From: Colocasia esculenta
Lineage: Eukaryota; Streptophyta; Magnoliopsida; Alismatales; Araceae
DNA: 64,000 nt
Direction: 5' to 3'
Assembly (NCBI GenBank): GCA_014218235.1
Contig: CM024753.1
Coordinates: forward strand, 182,194,348 to 182,258,347
This document shows positions 11,749 through 23,306 of the stretch, in pieces; positions within the stretch are counted from its first letter, which is position 1; each line of letters begins with the position of its first letter. Position numbers and translations under genes: made by a program. The notes below the pieces were generated by a model. The model worked only from the letters and a program-made list of their open reading frames with translations. It did no database searches and was not told where the DNA came from.

Positions 11749-12598
11749 ACAAATACTATCCATCTGCTGATGTAATGATCGGAGACCATAACCTAAAAGC
11801 CGACCTGGTGTGTATGCCCATGGAAGGCTATGATGTAATTTTGGGAGCCGACTGGTTGTCCACATATGGGGCAAGTGTCAACTGTAAGAAAGGGAAAGTT
11901 ACCTTTAGCGATTTTCCTAAGCTGTCATTCACTGGGATTAGACATAAGAGACCAATGTCTCTAGTCTCTGACATAAAAGCCCACAACATGATAAGGAAAT
12001 GTTGCATCGCTTTCCTAGCAGCCGTAGTAGTTGAAAGGAAGGGTTATAAGATAAAAGATATCCACATAGTCCAGAATTTTCCAGATGTGTTTCCCGAAGA
12101 TCTACCCAAAATTCCCCCTGAACATGATGTCAACTTTGCTATTGAGTTGATCCCTGGAGCCGCACCGGTATCACGTCAACCGTACCAGATGTCACCTGCC
12201 GAACTAAAGGAATTGAAGGCACAACTGATGGAGCTGCTAGAGAAAGGGTTCATCAGACCAAGTACTTCCCCATGGGGAGCACCTGTGTCGTTCGTTAAGA
12301 AGAAGGATAGATCGATGAGGCTATGCATCGACTATCGTCAACTCAATCAGCTAACCACAAGAACAAGTACCATTGCCTAGAGTCGATGAACTATTCGACC
12401 AAATATCTGGAGCTCAATATTTCTCCAAGATTGACCTTCGATCTGGCTATCATCAAATGAGGATCAAGGATGACGATATCTTCAAAACGGCTTTCAGGAG
12501 CAAGTATGGACACTGAATTTGTTGTTATGGCTTTTGGTCTAACCAATGCTCTTGCAGCCTTTATGCAACTCATGAACAACATATATCAGACATACCTT
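11745..12598 (+). pseudogene. Protease end and reverse transcriptase N-terminal half
   Basis: The first 211 codons carry the second protease motif (YDVILGADWLS) and the reverse transcriptase fingers (FVKKKDRSMRLCIDYRQLNQL). They end at a frameshift near 12360. Palm-domain sequence continues out of frame to 12598 (FSKIDLRSGYHQ, FGLTNALAAF). The reading frame is then cut by the Sirevirus LTR at 12599 and resumes at 40286, immediately before the catalytic FIDDI motif. Confidence 0.85.
12594..12598. other. Target-site duplication ACCTT (left copy)
   Basis: ACCTT precedes the Sirevirus LTR here and follows the other LTR at 40281-40285. Removing the element plus one copy restores an uninterrupted reverse transcriptase reading context on both sides, which confirms the boundaries. 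Confidence 0.9.
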
Positions 12599-13879
12599 TG
12601 AAAGATGTGTGGAATTATCCAATATGGTAATCTAGAAGGGGGGTTGAATAGATTACTATCAATTAAATATACTATGATCTTCTTTTTGATGGAAACACAG
12701 ACTTTTGATATTTCAAACAGAGTTTAAATCAAACTAAGATGTGTGTTAATTGTAAGTAGATAGAGTAGCAATTTATCTAGCATGTGAAAGATCAGCATGC
12801 CTACCAAACATCTAGCGTGAAACGTTCAAACCACAGACACGATGATTTAAGGTGGTTCGGAGTACACAACTTGTGTATCCTACGTCCACCGTCCACACAC
12901 ACGCAGAAACCACTGCTTATTAGCGAGTCCACTCTACAACACACACACCCACGTTGTCTGATGTAAAACCACGATCAGAACAACACAAACCACATAGATC
13001 AAGCACAAGAGACACTTGATCCACAAACACACACACAAGGTATGAGAAACAGAGATATAGAAGAGTTCTGAGTTGAAGAATCAAATCCTGATGTAGAACT
13101 CTTCAAGATGTCGTCTAGATGAACTTCAAACTTTGTCTTGACAAGTATAAGTTGATGGAGAAGCTTGAATCACAGATGAACTGGCTTCACCTCTGTTTGG
13201 AAGATGGATCTTCCTTTCCCTGGACGGCAGGTTGAAGCAGAGCAGCAAAGAGAAACTTTTTCTCTTGGATTTCCTTAGGGTATTGTATGGTGGCTGCTTC
13301 TGTACGAAAATAACTCCAAAGAGTTCCTTTTACATGGGTGTTCAAGTATGGAGAGTCATGGTAAAAGGAAACACCCAAGTCAGAAACATATGGAGATCTC
13401 GTATTGAGATTTTCTCTTCGTCTGTCGACAACAAGATATGCATCTATCGACAGATGCAGACAGACTTGCAAAAGGCAGAAGACTGGGCTTCCCGGGAGAC
13501 AGTTTCCTGTGTTGATCTGTCGACAGATGACTTGGTTCTGTTGACAGGTGAACCTTTCCAGGAACCCATCTGTTCTGTCTGTGCTGGGCTGTCGACAGGC
13601 TTCTCTGGGGCTATCGACAGGCACTTGATTTTAGTGCTATTCTTGATCTTTTTTATCTTGTTTTGGTACATTGTCTTGCATGCAATCTCTCCTACATTTA
13701 AGAACATTATTAGTGTGATAGTATGAGCATATAAATGATTAATGAAGACATGTTTTTACTTGATTAGCAAATCTTGAGTTTGTCAATTTTAGCATGATTC
13801 ACATAATCACATCACATCAATTTGGTTGTTCATAAATTCCTCATCATAAAAAACAAACATATCAAATGTAAACCCAACA
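12599..13879 (-). repeat. 3' LTR of the Sirevirus
   Basis: 1281 bp, bounded by TG and CA and nearly identical to 38998-40280. On the plus strand it starts TGAAAGATGTG and ends AAACCCAACA. It adjoins the polypurine tract on the inside and TSD ACCTT on the outside. A palindrome array lies at 13422-13620. Confidence 0.9.
13422..13620. promoter_or_regulatory. Palindrome array in the Sirevirus 3' LTR (3 pairs)
   Basis: CTGTCGACAG-like sites start at 13422, 13444, 13517, 13538, 13589 and 13611, giving pair spacings of 22, 21 and 22 bp. Several carry single changes such as CTGTTGACAG, which is a C-to-T change at the central CpG. Corresponds to 39823-40021 in the other LTR. Confidence 0.6.
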
Positions 13880-13955
13880 TTCTCCCCCTTTTTGATGATG
13901 ACAAAATTTTCAATTGATGCATGATTGATTTGATTAATGTTCTCCCCCTTTTGGC
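13880..13955 (-). other. Duplicated polypurine tracts
   Basis: The minus strand has AAAAAGGGGGAGAA directly before the 3' LTR and a second AAAAGGGGGAGAAC about 60 bp upstream (13939-13952). Multiple PPT copies are a known Sirevirus feature. Confidence 0.75.
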
Positions 13956-14193
13956 AACATCCAAAAAGACATAAGCAGAATGGCACGACATGCACACATG
14001 AAAAGTACATAAGCAAAGAACTGTGTATTTCATTGAAGTGACATTTAGTACACACAGTTACAAAATGGAGTGAGAACATGACAAAAGAAGTGCAAGGGAC
14101 AGAAACAACATTAGTGTGATAGCAAATGACGAGAACAGTGACAAGACCCTGACCAAAGCAAAGTAAAGACCACATAACGGACGCCTAGACTCT

Positions 14194-15423
14194 CTAGACA
14201 TCATCATTCCTCGGTGGTGCAGAGGCCTGATGGAGACCATGAAGCTCTGTGGAGAGCATGGTAAGCCGTATCTGTAACTGAACTTGAGTGTCAGCCATTG
14301 CATCCAAGCTGCTATCAACATTATCCAATCGAGCATTGAGATGGTCGAAGCCAGTGGTCATTTGAAGCTGCATTTGTGCCATTTGAGCAGTGATGAAATC
14401 TCGAAGAGAGAGCTCAGCAGGCGCTTGTTCATCAGCAACATCTTCATCTTCAACTCTCGGAGCATCTATTGGCTCGGACTGTGAGTCGTCACCAGCATCA
14501 TCTTCATTAAATTCATCTTCATCATCTGCCTGTCCCTTACCCTTGATGTCCCTTGTAACAACCCCATCAAGCATCTTATAGCCCATCTGATGAGCAGCAG
14601 TAAGATCAAAGGCAATGCGAGATTTGAGAACAGTCATCTCTTCCTTGGAAATATGAATATTAAGGAACAAGAAAAGAGATGTGAGTGGGCATGCATAAGG
14701 CATAGACCTCTTGGAAGTGCGAAGGCATAGCCGGATGAGAGACACCATAAGGAGTGGTAGGTTGACTTGTTCACATTTAAGAAATGCGTGAAAAAGGGAT
14801 TTGTGAACGACAGTCACAAGTTCCCGACTACCATCCTTTGGGACAATGATTTTGGTAAAGATGTGGTGGATTAGATGATGAAGAGGAGGGAAGGAGTTGG
14901 CATTCATGTGCACATGATCTGTAGATGAATCATATGGCTGCAGAGTGATGAGTGGGTAGTATTCAGATGTCAATGGGTGATGTTGCATGATGTCAATGCC
15001 AGTATTTGGAAGTTGTAGTGCAACGGAAAGAAGATTAGGAGTGATCTGAAACGAAGTTCCCTTCACCTTGGTATAAAGATCACCGAGAGCAGTTTCCTGG
15101 AGGTTGATGTAGAACTCCGTCACAACGGCTGAAGAGTACCGCTTGTGAGAATAACAGAAGGGAGACCAACCTTGGGTGTCAAATAGTGGCTGCAACCCTG
15201 GAAACATGTTTTCCAATGACACGAAGTCGACGTATCTGGGTTGAACAAACTTGGTGAAGGTGCCATGGACAGAAAGAAACTCCAGATTCAGAGGAACGAT
15301 GAGCTCCGGCAAACGATCATCCCGATGCTTTGTTCGGCGCTCGGTATGAGCCCTGGAACCCTCGCTGGCTTGAGGAGAATGAGGACGGCGATGGGAAGCA
15401 AGCTTCTTGCTCTTGGGAGCCAT
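14194..15423 (-). CDS. Sirevirus third ORF (envelope-position protein), intact 409 aa
   Basis: A clean 409-codon ORF between pol and the polypurine tract, the position of the so-called env-like ORF in Sireviruses. The N-terminus is basic (MAPKSKKLASHRR). The body, about residues 35-290, has FVQPRYVDFVSLE and MLDGVVTRDI and resembles proteins often labelled putative plant transposon protein. An acidic linker follows (about 295-335, DDEDEFNEDD). The last 70 residues form a likely coiled coil (MAQMQLQMTTGFDHLNARLD). I see no signal peptide or clear membrane segment, so an envelope role is doubtful. It is notable for having no stops while gag-pol is broken. The function is unknown. Confidence 0.7.
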   Translation of the reverse strand: MAPKSKKLASHRRPHSPQASEGSRAHTERRTKHRDDRLPELIVPLNLEFLSVHGTFTKFVQPRYVDFVSLENMFPGLQPLFDTQGWSPFCYSHKRYSSAVVTEFYINLQETALGDLYTKVKGTSFQITPNLLSVALQLPNTGIDIMQHHPLTSEYYPLITLQPYDSSTDHVHMNANSFPPLHHLIHHIFTKIIVPKDGSRELVTVVHKSLFHAFLKCEQVNLPLLMVSLIRLCLRTSKRSMPYACPLTSLFLFLNIHISKEEMTVLKSRIAFDLTAAHQMGYKMLDGVVTRDIKGKGQADDEDEFNEDDAGDDSQSEPIDAPRVEDEDVADEQAPAELSLRDFITAQMAQMQLQMTTGFDHLNARLDNVDSSLDAMADTQVQLQIRLTMLSTELHGLHQASAPPRNDDV

Positions 15424-15695
15424 CAGGAAGAAGGATGTTGGAGTGGAGAAGAACTTGAAAAGAAGGAGACACGAGAAGAAGGAAATACCAGGAGAGACAG
15501 ACTATGCTCTGGCGCCCTGGAGGAGGAAGGGTTTCGTGGAGAAGGAAGGAGGAGGGATTTTTGGAAGGGAGAAAGAAGGAAAGGAGTGTGGGTTCCCTTT
15601 TAAAGAAGTTAGGGAAGTGTTTGAAACGGAAAGGGACCCACAAATCCGTCCCGGAAGAGGCACCCGATGGGCTTCCAAAGAGACCTTGCCGCCGA

Positions 15696-15727
15696 CTGTC
15701 GACAGATGCCCTATCATCTGTCGACAG
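15696..15727. promoter_or_regulatory. Single CTGTCGACAG pair upstream of the third ORF
   Basis: Two exact copies start at 15696 and 15718, 22 bp apart, about 275 bp before the third ORF start on the minus strand. Same module as in the LTR arrays. Confidence 0.55.
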
Positions 15728-16096
15728 GCACACACAGAAATGTGCCAGAATGAGATTTGGACAGAAATTTTTCAGGCAATGAGCTGCCAATCTGTAGATA
15801 AGGTGTAAAATAGGTAGACACACATTTTAAAACTACCATATCCACTAATATTAAGACAATTAAAAATCTCAATGGTTTAAAACATAATTCTCTAGGAGAC
15901 TCAGGTTGGAACATAAAGATGACATTGTACCAAAGCTGATGTAAGTAAGATAACCCCGTTGAATATAAACCATTGTAGAAAGACATAGTTCCTAGTGTGT
16001 GATGATCAAATGGTTTATGGAAAAGATGTCTACAAGTGCAAGTGACCATAAACATCAACAAGCCCGTGATTAATCAACATTTGGAGACTTCACTCT

Positions 16097-16099
16097 ATT
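16097..16099. other. Target-site duplication ATT (left copy)
   Basis: ATT flanks the CACTA element here and at 32292-32294, the 3-bp duplication size of the CACTA superfamily. Confidence 0.75.
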
Positions 16100-16600
16100 C
16101 ACTACAAGAAAAATCAGAAATAGAGACCGAAATATTCGGTCTCTATTCGGTCTCTATTCGGTCCCTAAACAGCTCAGCAACCGAATAGTGACCGAATTTG
16201 TCGGTCAAAAACTTCTAGTCGCAAATCTGTGACCGACTAAATTCGGTCCCTATTCAGTCACTAAATAGGGACCGAATAGAGACCGAATCAGATCGGTCCC
16301 TATTTAGGGACCGAACTTATTCGGTCCCAGTTCGGTCCCTAAAATAGAGACCGAATAGGGACCGAATCAGTTCGGTCCCTATTTAGGGACCGAATATTCG
16401 GTCCCTATTTGGTCCCTAAAATAGGGACCGAATAGGAACCGAATCAGGTCGATCCCTATTTAGGGACCGAACTTATTCAGTCACTATTCGGTCCCTATTT
16501 TAGGGACCGAATAGGGACCGAATATTCAGTCCCTATATTCGGTCCCTAAATAGGGACCGAATAGTGACTGATTATAATCGGTCACTAATCGGTCTCTATT
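16100..16600. repeat. Left subterminal repeats of CACTA 1
   Basis: Interleaved direct and inverted copies of GGGACCGAATAGGGACC and its complement, separated by short AT tracts. In CACTA elements such motifs are the binding sites of the element's own DNA-binding transposition protein. Confidence 0.8.
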
Positions 16601-16639
16601 TTTTAAATTTTTTTTTAATATATACATTTTTATGAAAAT

Positions 16640-16900
16640 AACCTGCGTAAAATAAATAATATCCACAACAATAATAATTGTCCACAATAAAAATGTCTAT
16701 AACATAAAAATAATAAAAATATCCACAACAAAACAATAATAAAATGTCCACAACATCAACAATAATAAAAATATCCACAACACAACAATAATAAAATGTC
16801 CACAACATCAGAATAATAAAATGTCCACAATAAGAATAATAAAATCCACAACATCACAATAATATAATGCCAACAACAATAATAAAAATGCCTACAACAA
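16640..16900. repeat. Short tandem repeat rich in ATAATAAAATGTCCACAACA
   Basis: About ten irregular copies of a unit of roughly 20-30 bp built from TGTCCACAACA and ATAATAAAA. No coding support. Confidence 0.7.
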
Positions 16901-16920
16901 TAATAATAATGAAATGAAAA

Positions 16921-16986
16921 TCATGATGCCTCGTCTTCGTCTTCATCCTCGTGCTCGTGTCCTCCCACTCCACCCGATGAAGGAAC
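16921..16986 (-). pseudogene. Possible last exon of a lost CACTA transposition gene
   Basis: After a splice-acceptor-like TTGTAG, 21 codons read VPSSGGVGGHEHEDEDEDEA plus one more before a TGA. Acidic tails like this end the second transposition protein of plant CACTA elements, including the one at 58182-60034 in this window. It lies just inside the end that would be the 3' end of a minus-strand transcript. The evidence is short and circumstantial. Confidence 0.35.
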
Positions 16987-17094
16987 CTACAATACATATA
17001 TAACAATAATAAGTTAAAATTAAATACTATTATAAACAATAACTTATTTTAGAAGCATAAATTAAATAAAACTATAAGCAATGGAGGTCAATTA

Positions 17095-18343
17095 GATGAG
17101 TATTTCTAATTTTGGACCTTCAAAACGAAGTTCTTCATTTTTTAACTAAACTAACTTAGTTAAGTCGACTTGGCGCGTCGCGGTCAAACCGAGAGTCCGA
17201 ATTGAACTATGTCAGTTTCCACAAGTCACACTCATCGGCCCGACCGTGCTAGAACAAACCGAAGGTCAATCGGAAGAGTATTTCTAATATTGGACCATCA
17301 AACCGAAGTTTTTCATTTTTTAACTAAACTAACTTGGTTAAGACGACTTGGAGCATCAAGGTCAAACCGGGAGTCCAAATTGAACTCCGTCAGTTTCCAC
17401 AAGTCACACTCATCGGCCCGACCATGTTGGAACAAACCGGAGGCCAATCGAATGAGTATTTCTAATTTTGTTCCCTCAAACCGAAGTTTTTCATTTTTTA
17501 ACTAAACTAACTTGGTTAAGACGACTTGGAGCGTCGAGGTCAAACCGGGAGTCCGAATTGAACTCCATCAGTTTCCACAAGTCACACTCATCGGCTCGAC
17601 CGTGCTGGAACAAACCGGAGGCCAATCGGATGAGTATTTCTAATTTTGTTCCCTCAAACCGAAGTTTTTCATTTTTTAACTAAACTAACTTGGTTAAGAC
17701 GACTTGGAGCGTCGAGGTCAAACCGGGAGTCCGAATTGAACTCCATCAGTTTCCACAAGTCACACTCATCGGCCCGACCGTGCTGGAACAAACCGGAGGC
17801 CAATCGGATGAGTATTTCTAATTTTGGTCCCTCAAATCGAAGTTTTTCATTTTTTAACTAAACTAACTTGGTTAAGACGACTTGGAGCGTAGAGGTCAAA
17901 CCGGGAGTCCGAATTGAACTCCGTCAGTTTCCACAAGTCACACTCATCGGCCCGACCGTGCTGGAACAAACCAGAGGCCAATTGGAAGAGTATTTCTAAT
18001 TTTGGTCCCTCAAATCGAAGTTTTTCATTTTTTAACTAAACTAACTTGGTTAAGACGACTTGGAGCGTCGAGGTCAAACCGGGAGTCCGAATTGAACTAT
18101 GTCAGTTTCCACAAGTCACACTCATCGCCCCGACCGTGCTGGAACAAATCGGAGGCCAATCGGATGAGTATTTCTAGTTTTGGACTCCCAAACCTAGCTA
18201 AGTTATTCATTTCTAAACTAAACTACCTTGCTTAATGTGAATTTAAGCGTCGAGCTCAAACTGAGAGTCCGAATTGAACTCCGTCGGTTTTCACAAGTCA
18301 CACTCATCGCCTTGTCCGAATTGAACTCCGTCAGTTTCCACAA
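17095..18343. repeat. Tandem array of a ~178-bp unit, about seven copies
   Basis: The anchor CATTTTTTAACTAAACTAAC or a close variant recurs near 17136, 17316, 17492, 17670, 17848, 18026 and 18208, at intervals mostly of 178 bp. Central copies are highly similar, edge copies are more diverged and the last is partial. Short ORFs in it are by-products of the repeat. The unit length is in the nucleosome/centromere-satellite range. Confidence 0.9.
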
Positions 18344-18546
18344 GGTCTAACTGCCATGATAGAGTGCCATATAAATGAAGAACTCCTTTTAACTTTTGCA
18401 TGACAGAAAGGATGGGCTCTACAATACTTGGCTTTGAGAATTTTAGTCCAAAACCCACCATAGTCAATAAAGAATCTCCATGTCAATTTCATAATCGCCG
18501 CTTTATTGAAAATGTGCAGGTCCTTAAATCCCAACCCCCCCCTCAA
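18331..18546 (-). pseudogene. LINE (non-LTR retrotransposon) ORF2 fragment
   Basis: 71 codons with GGLGFKDLHIFNKAAIMK, the motif found after the reverse transcriptase domain in plant LINE ORF2 proteins, then a W-rich stretch (WTKILKAKYC). No flanking LINE sequence is evident. It was probably picked up with other DNA inside the CACTA element. Confidence 0.65.
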
Positions 18547-18892
18547 GTTTAGGCTTCTGCATTTTGTGCCAGGCCACCAATTGGTGTTTATTTGAAAACA
18601 GTTCGCGCTAGACTATGATTTCCTATAAATTTTACAATATTCTTTATTCAGAAAGGATTCTGTAATCTCTTCCACTTAGCAATATAGCATCACCAAAACT
18701 TTATTATCTATTGCTGACCAAAGGTGTATCAGAACCCAAGAGAACTGCACTAAATGGCAGAATAACGATATAATTGGTGCTTTGTCTAAAAGACCATGGA
18801 GCTTCTTTGACAAAGAAAGCACCAAGAGTCACCTGGTCTGCATTAGTTTGTTGCCAACATTTATGTTCTCTTCATGTTTAGGAAGAGATGAC

Positions 18893-19215
18893 TAATAGAA
18901 GTCCTACTATAGGTCCCCCTAGAAATGGGAATCAGAGTGATAAATGAATGATAACACAGATGGGCAGAAAACGCAAGGAGAAAGTATTTTGAATTTTATG
19001 GGAATATAATAGCAATAGTGGGCATTCCAACCCTGTCATTTCAGCCTTGTACTCATATTAGTCTTTTTATCTATATATTTTGAACTGCATTTAACTGTTG
19101 TCATTTTGTTTACTTTCAGGTTTTTATACAAATGTGATATTTATTGTTCTTATATGTTTTAACCCTGTTGGATAAATCTACATTTGTAGTCAAGAAAATA
19201 GGCAGTTCTATAAAG
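18893..19215. repeat. Diverged direct repeat, copy 1
   Basis: Matches 20478-20840 over most of its length, sharing GATAACACAGATGGGCA, GTGGGCATTCCAACCCTGTC and TTTTAACCCTGTTGGATAA. The second copy has an extra ~35 bp. No gene is recognised in either copy. Confidence 0.75.
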
Positions 19216-20048
19216 TAACCGATAGAGAAAAGTTTAATAACTGATCATCCAGGGATGATCTGTGATGGGTGTTGAGGGAGGAAAAAATCAAACCATGCAG
19301 TTAATTGGGACAAAAAAGAATAGTCAGAAAACTAATAATTTCAAAAACCTTAACATCTAATTATCTGACAACTTTTTGTAAAGAAAAATCAACTAAGATA
19401 TTAAGCAGCATTAGAAAACTGTGTAGATTTCCAAGGTTAGAAAACTGTATAGATTTACAACAAATAAATCAAGTACTGGAAGAGAGCGACCTTGAAAACT
19501 GATAAGCTACCTGAAGAATAGCGGGAAGAGAAAAAAAAATCGCGAACAAACAATATGAACGGAGGGAAATTTGGGGGAAAACCGTTAAGTACCTCTCTGA
19601 AAATGGCGACTGTGAGGCTGCGACGGGAAGGCTGCAAGCTCGACGATGCGAGCGCGAGGCACTTTTAATTGAGACTTCCAATCTTCCAAACTGAAAGAAA
19701 GTAGACAGAAAAAGATCAGGGACACACAAATATTGAAAAGGATACCACTGAAAAATCTTAAACATAACTAAAGATAAGCAGTAATGTAGATTAATTTCTG
19801 ATCATTTCGCTTACGAAAAAATTGGACACACTAAGAAAACCTCTAAAACCTTAAGAGCCTTAATTAAGGGAGTTAATTCAAAAAAATAATTTAATGCGCC
19901 TAGTAAACTGGGAACTCAACTTCTCACTAATTAAGTACAGCAGTTTACCTATTAAAAGATTTCATAATAGAGCCAGTTAACTGGAAACACAACTCTTCAT
20001 CTTCTGCAAACTGAACTCTTTTTTTGCTTTTCGGGAAGTTTTTTCTGT

Positions 20049-20126
20049 GATGCATACCCACTGCCAGCCATCATTACATATTTATGCAAGATGCATACCC
20101 ACTGCCAGCCATCATTACATATTTAT
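20049..20126. repeat. 41-bp tandem duplication
   Basis: GATGCATACCCACTGCCAGC and the following ~20 bp occur at 20049 and again at 20090. Confidence 0.85.
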
Positions 20127-20477
20127 CAATGCATTCAAATATAAAATTGAAGAATGAAAATGCAATGACTCTCACCACAAACTACTATGGCATGGTCTAT
20201 CAGGAGCAAGCAATTGATCTAAGTTGGAGAACAAAACCTGCAAAAAGAGGATGAATGATAAGCTTAGTGAGCTAGAGAAATCTTGTAATTTTCTGCCATA
20301 ACTGAACTTATCCAGGCACAATTGCCTTCACTTTATTAAAAACTAATAGAAGTCCTACTTAATACGTAATATTCAGAAACACATTCTATTTAACAGAAAG
20401 TACAAAGAATGGCCCCAGGGAGAAAAGAGGGCAAAAGAAAACAAAGATGGAAGGAAACCAAAGACACAAAGAAGGAT

Positions 20478-20840
20478 ATAAGTCCTACTTAATTGCCTAT
20501 ATTCTGGAATGTTCCCCCAAGAAATGGGAAACACAGTGATAAATGAATGATAACACAGATGGGCATAAAACTCAAGGAGAATCCTTTCAGATTTTTTTGG
20601 GCATATAATAGCAGTAGTGGGCATTCCAACCCTGTCTTTTTAGACTTGTACTCATATTAGTCTTTTTATCTGTATAATTTGAACTGCATCTAACTGTTGA
20701 CCCTTCTACTTCGTGTCTGGTAAAACATTTTTTTTGTCATTTTGTTTACTTTCAAGTTTTTATACAAATGTGATATTGATTGTTTTTATATGTTTTAACC
20801 CTGTTGGATAACTCTTCATTTGTAGTTAAGAAAAGAGGCA
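20478..20840. repeat. Diverged direct repeat, copy 2
   Basis: Second copy of the 18893-19215 sequence, about 1.6 kb away in the same orientation. The divergence is several percent plus small indels. Confidence 0.75.
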
Positions 20841-23306
20841 ATTCTTTTATACCAGGTAGTATAGGCAGCCCAAGGTCCCTGCCTGCATGTCTTAGATTTG
20901 ATTTTCTGGACATGGGGTTGTACATCAATCTGGTTATTCCAATTGGTAGATCATTTTAGTCCCCTCTACGAAACATGCAAAACCCATAACCCCTACCTAC
21001 ATTTTTGGCCATAACCACATGCGTGAGAGAGAATGGACAAAGTGCTCACTGCCACAACATCTATGAACACACTATAAACAAACACCTTTAAGCCTCATGC
21101 AGAAGTAAGCAAACCCCATCCAGCTGCCTTCCCAGCTCTGCATCCTTTACATAAAAAGTACATTTTGGCTATCCCTTACTAAGAGCTGATAAAAGGTTAG
21201 TTATCTACCTTTTATGTTATATTGTGTAGCAGGTTATCAGACACTACCCAAGAAATTCTCTCTGCTTAAATCGGGATATATGTCAGCTAGGTAGCTCTAA
21301 ATGTACTTAATCATGGGTTTTTGTAAAAAATAAAAAAGTTGTAGAAGAAGAAGATAGATTATTGTCAATCATGAAGTACCTTTTATGTAAAAGTGCTCCC
21401 AGGTATTTCCCGATCACTGTTATGCAAGCTAAAATATTTTTTTAAAAAAATCTTTGCTACTGAAAGTAATAACGTGTCTAACATGCACATTAAAGTATGA
21501 GTAGTCCTGGTCGGCTAATTTATATGTCCTCAATGGTCTTGGTAGGCTCCAAACTATACATTTCAGAATTTTAACAGGTGCAAATTTTATCTATCATTTT
21601 CTTAAGCCCTTCAAAAACAGATCTATGCATTCAATTATATAATCCCAACATATCTGTGCACATGCAAACAATACTCTTATCCATGCATTCTTGTTCCATT
21701 TTCTGATTCAGAAATTTGAGCTCAAGTTCCACAACTGAACTTGACCAAATGAGAACTTATCAGAAAAGATCAAAACTAATTAGATACTTAATAAAACATA
21801 CACTTTTCAAATGTTTTTTCTTAGGCTCAGAGATAGAAAACTCAGTGAAGCCAATAAAAATCCCATGTAATTAGTCTCTCCTTGGGAATCAAGATATATT
21901 ACACATCATGACTAGAATAAGATTTCAATCCAGAGTTTGTTTCCTCATTCAAACTGAATATTGAATGTTATCATGGTGTATAAGAAGATGTTCTGTTGCA
22001 CTTCCAACCTACTCAACCAAGAATCCCTTTTCCAAATGCAATACAATAAGAATAAGGATGAACCTGGAAAGGATCATCTCTTCTTTTTGTGATGGGTTCG
22101 ATTTATTTAGCAGTTTTTTTTCTTGAGGGGAGTTTTTTTTTTTTTGGGGGGGTGGGGGGGGGGGGGGGGGGGGGTTGTTCATTTAGGCACACCTTCTCGA
22201 TATTGCATGCACCCTTTTACATAGAATTTTTTTATAAGACTACACCCTTAATACTTAGTTATCCCTTTTGTCCATAATGAAACTTTTCTGCCACTTCCTG
22301 ACCCCCACCCTAAACATCCGAGAAAACAGAAAAGAAGACCCAATTCACTTGGAAGCCAGTCTAGACAAGCTAAATGATGCCCCAGTCTGTAGTAGTCCTG
22401 CATTCATAGAGGTTTATTCTATCACTCCAATGTTTATGCATAGTCTTTATATAACTGATGTACGATTGAATTGGTTATGTTTATTACTTATAGCTGCACA
22501 TCACACGTGTTATCGACGTACATCTCATAGCTCAGACTAGGTCTATCACAATTTTATAGCCAGCACATCCCAAGTGTAATGCCATAAATATCTGTTTCTG
22601 CAGATTGATAAATTTCAAGATCTTCCACAAGCCAACTTCTGTTTCTGCTACAAGGTGATCCCTAATTAGATTTTTAATTAGCAGGGACCAACACAGTTTA
22701 TTCTTTGTTGCTAAAATGGTCACCAATTTTCACCAAGTTGCATGGTATGAAACTAAAAAAAAAAAAAAAGAGCTTAACTATGAAACAGGGACACTGTAGC
22801 AACTTAAAATCAGATAGACCAGACCTATATGTAGGACCAATTTGTAATACCTATGAAGATATGTTGCCTATAGAGACATGTAGCAAATAATTGCGCCTAG
22901 TGTAGACTTTAAAGTAACCATGCGAAAGGAATAAAAAACAAACAAGATTGGAAGGTATTAAACCTTGACACTCTATTGAACATTACTGTGCTTTGTGATC
23001 AAGCATTGCACTTTAATAGAAAAAGTATTGAGCTGAAACATTTGATGTGTAGTTATCTGCATATACCTCCACATTCAATATATAGCTTTGATAAACAGCC
23101 TGAAACACCCTAGTGAATCCTTGGTCTCTATTTTTTAAATATTAAAAAAAAAAACTAGGTATCTAATGCAAAGCTTGAATGAAAGAGACAAATATGATGT
23201 TCCTATCTACATTACTAGTGAGAATGTTGAAAGAGAGTATCCCAGTTAGAAAGCATGCTAAATTAATCTGAAGAGAAATTGCACAAGATAGGAAAGATTG
23301 ACCTAC
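20841..23306. other. No gene recognised (CACTA 1 interior)
   Basis: AT-rich DNA with short unconvincing ORFs. The one notable tract is T(n) followed by a G run of about 30 bases interrupted once (22138-22176). It may be intronic or intergenic DNA carried along with the captured gene fragments. Confidence 0.5.

Noticed and set aside
17209..18235. Series of ORFs repeating NRSFSFFN and SVSFHKSHSSARPCW
   Set aside because: They follow the 178-bp tandem repeat and break wherever the unit length changes.
19469..19765. Possible exon (DWKSQLKVP) resembling a DEAD-box helicase N-terminus
   Set aside because: The match is only about nine residues, the following sequence does not fit the family, and no second exon was found.
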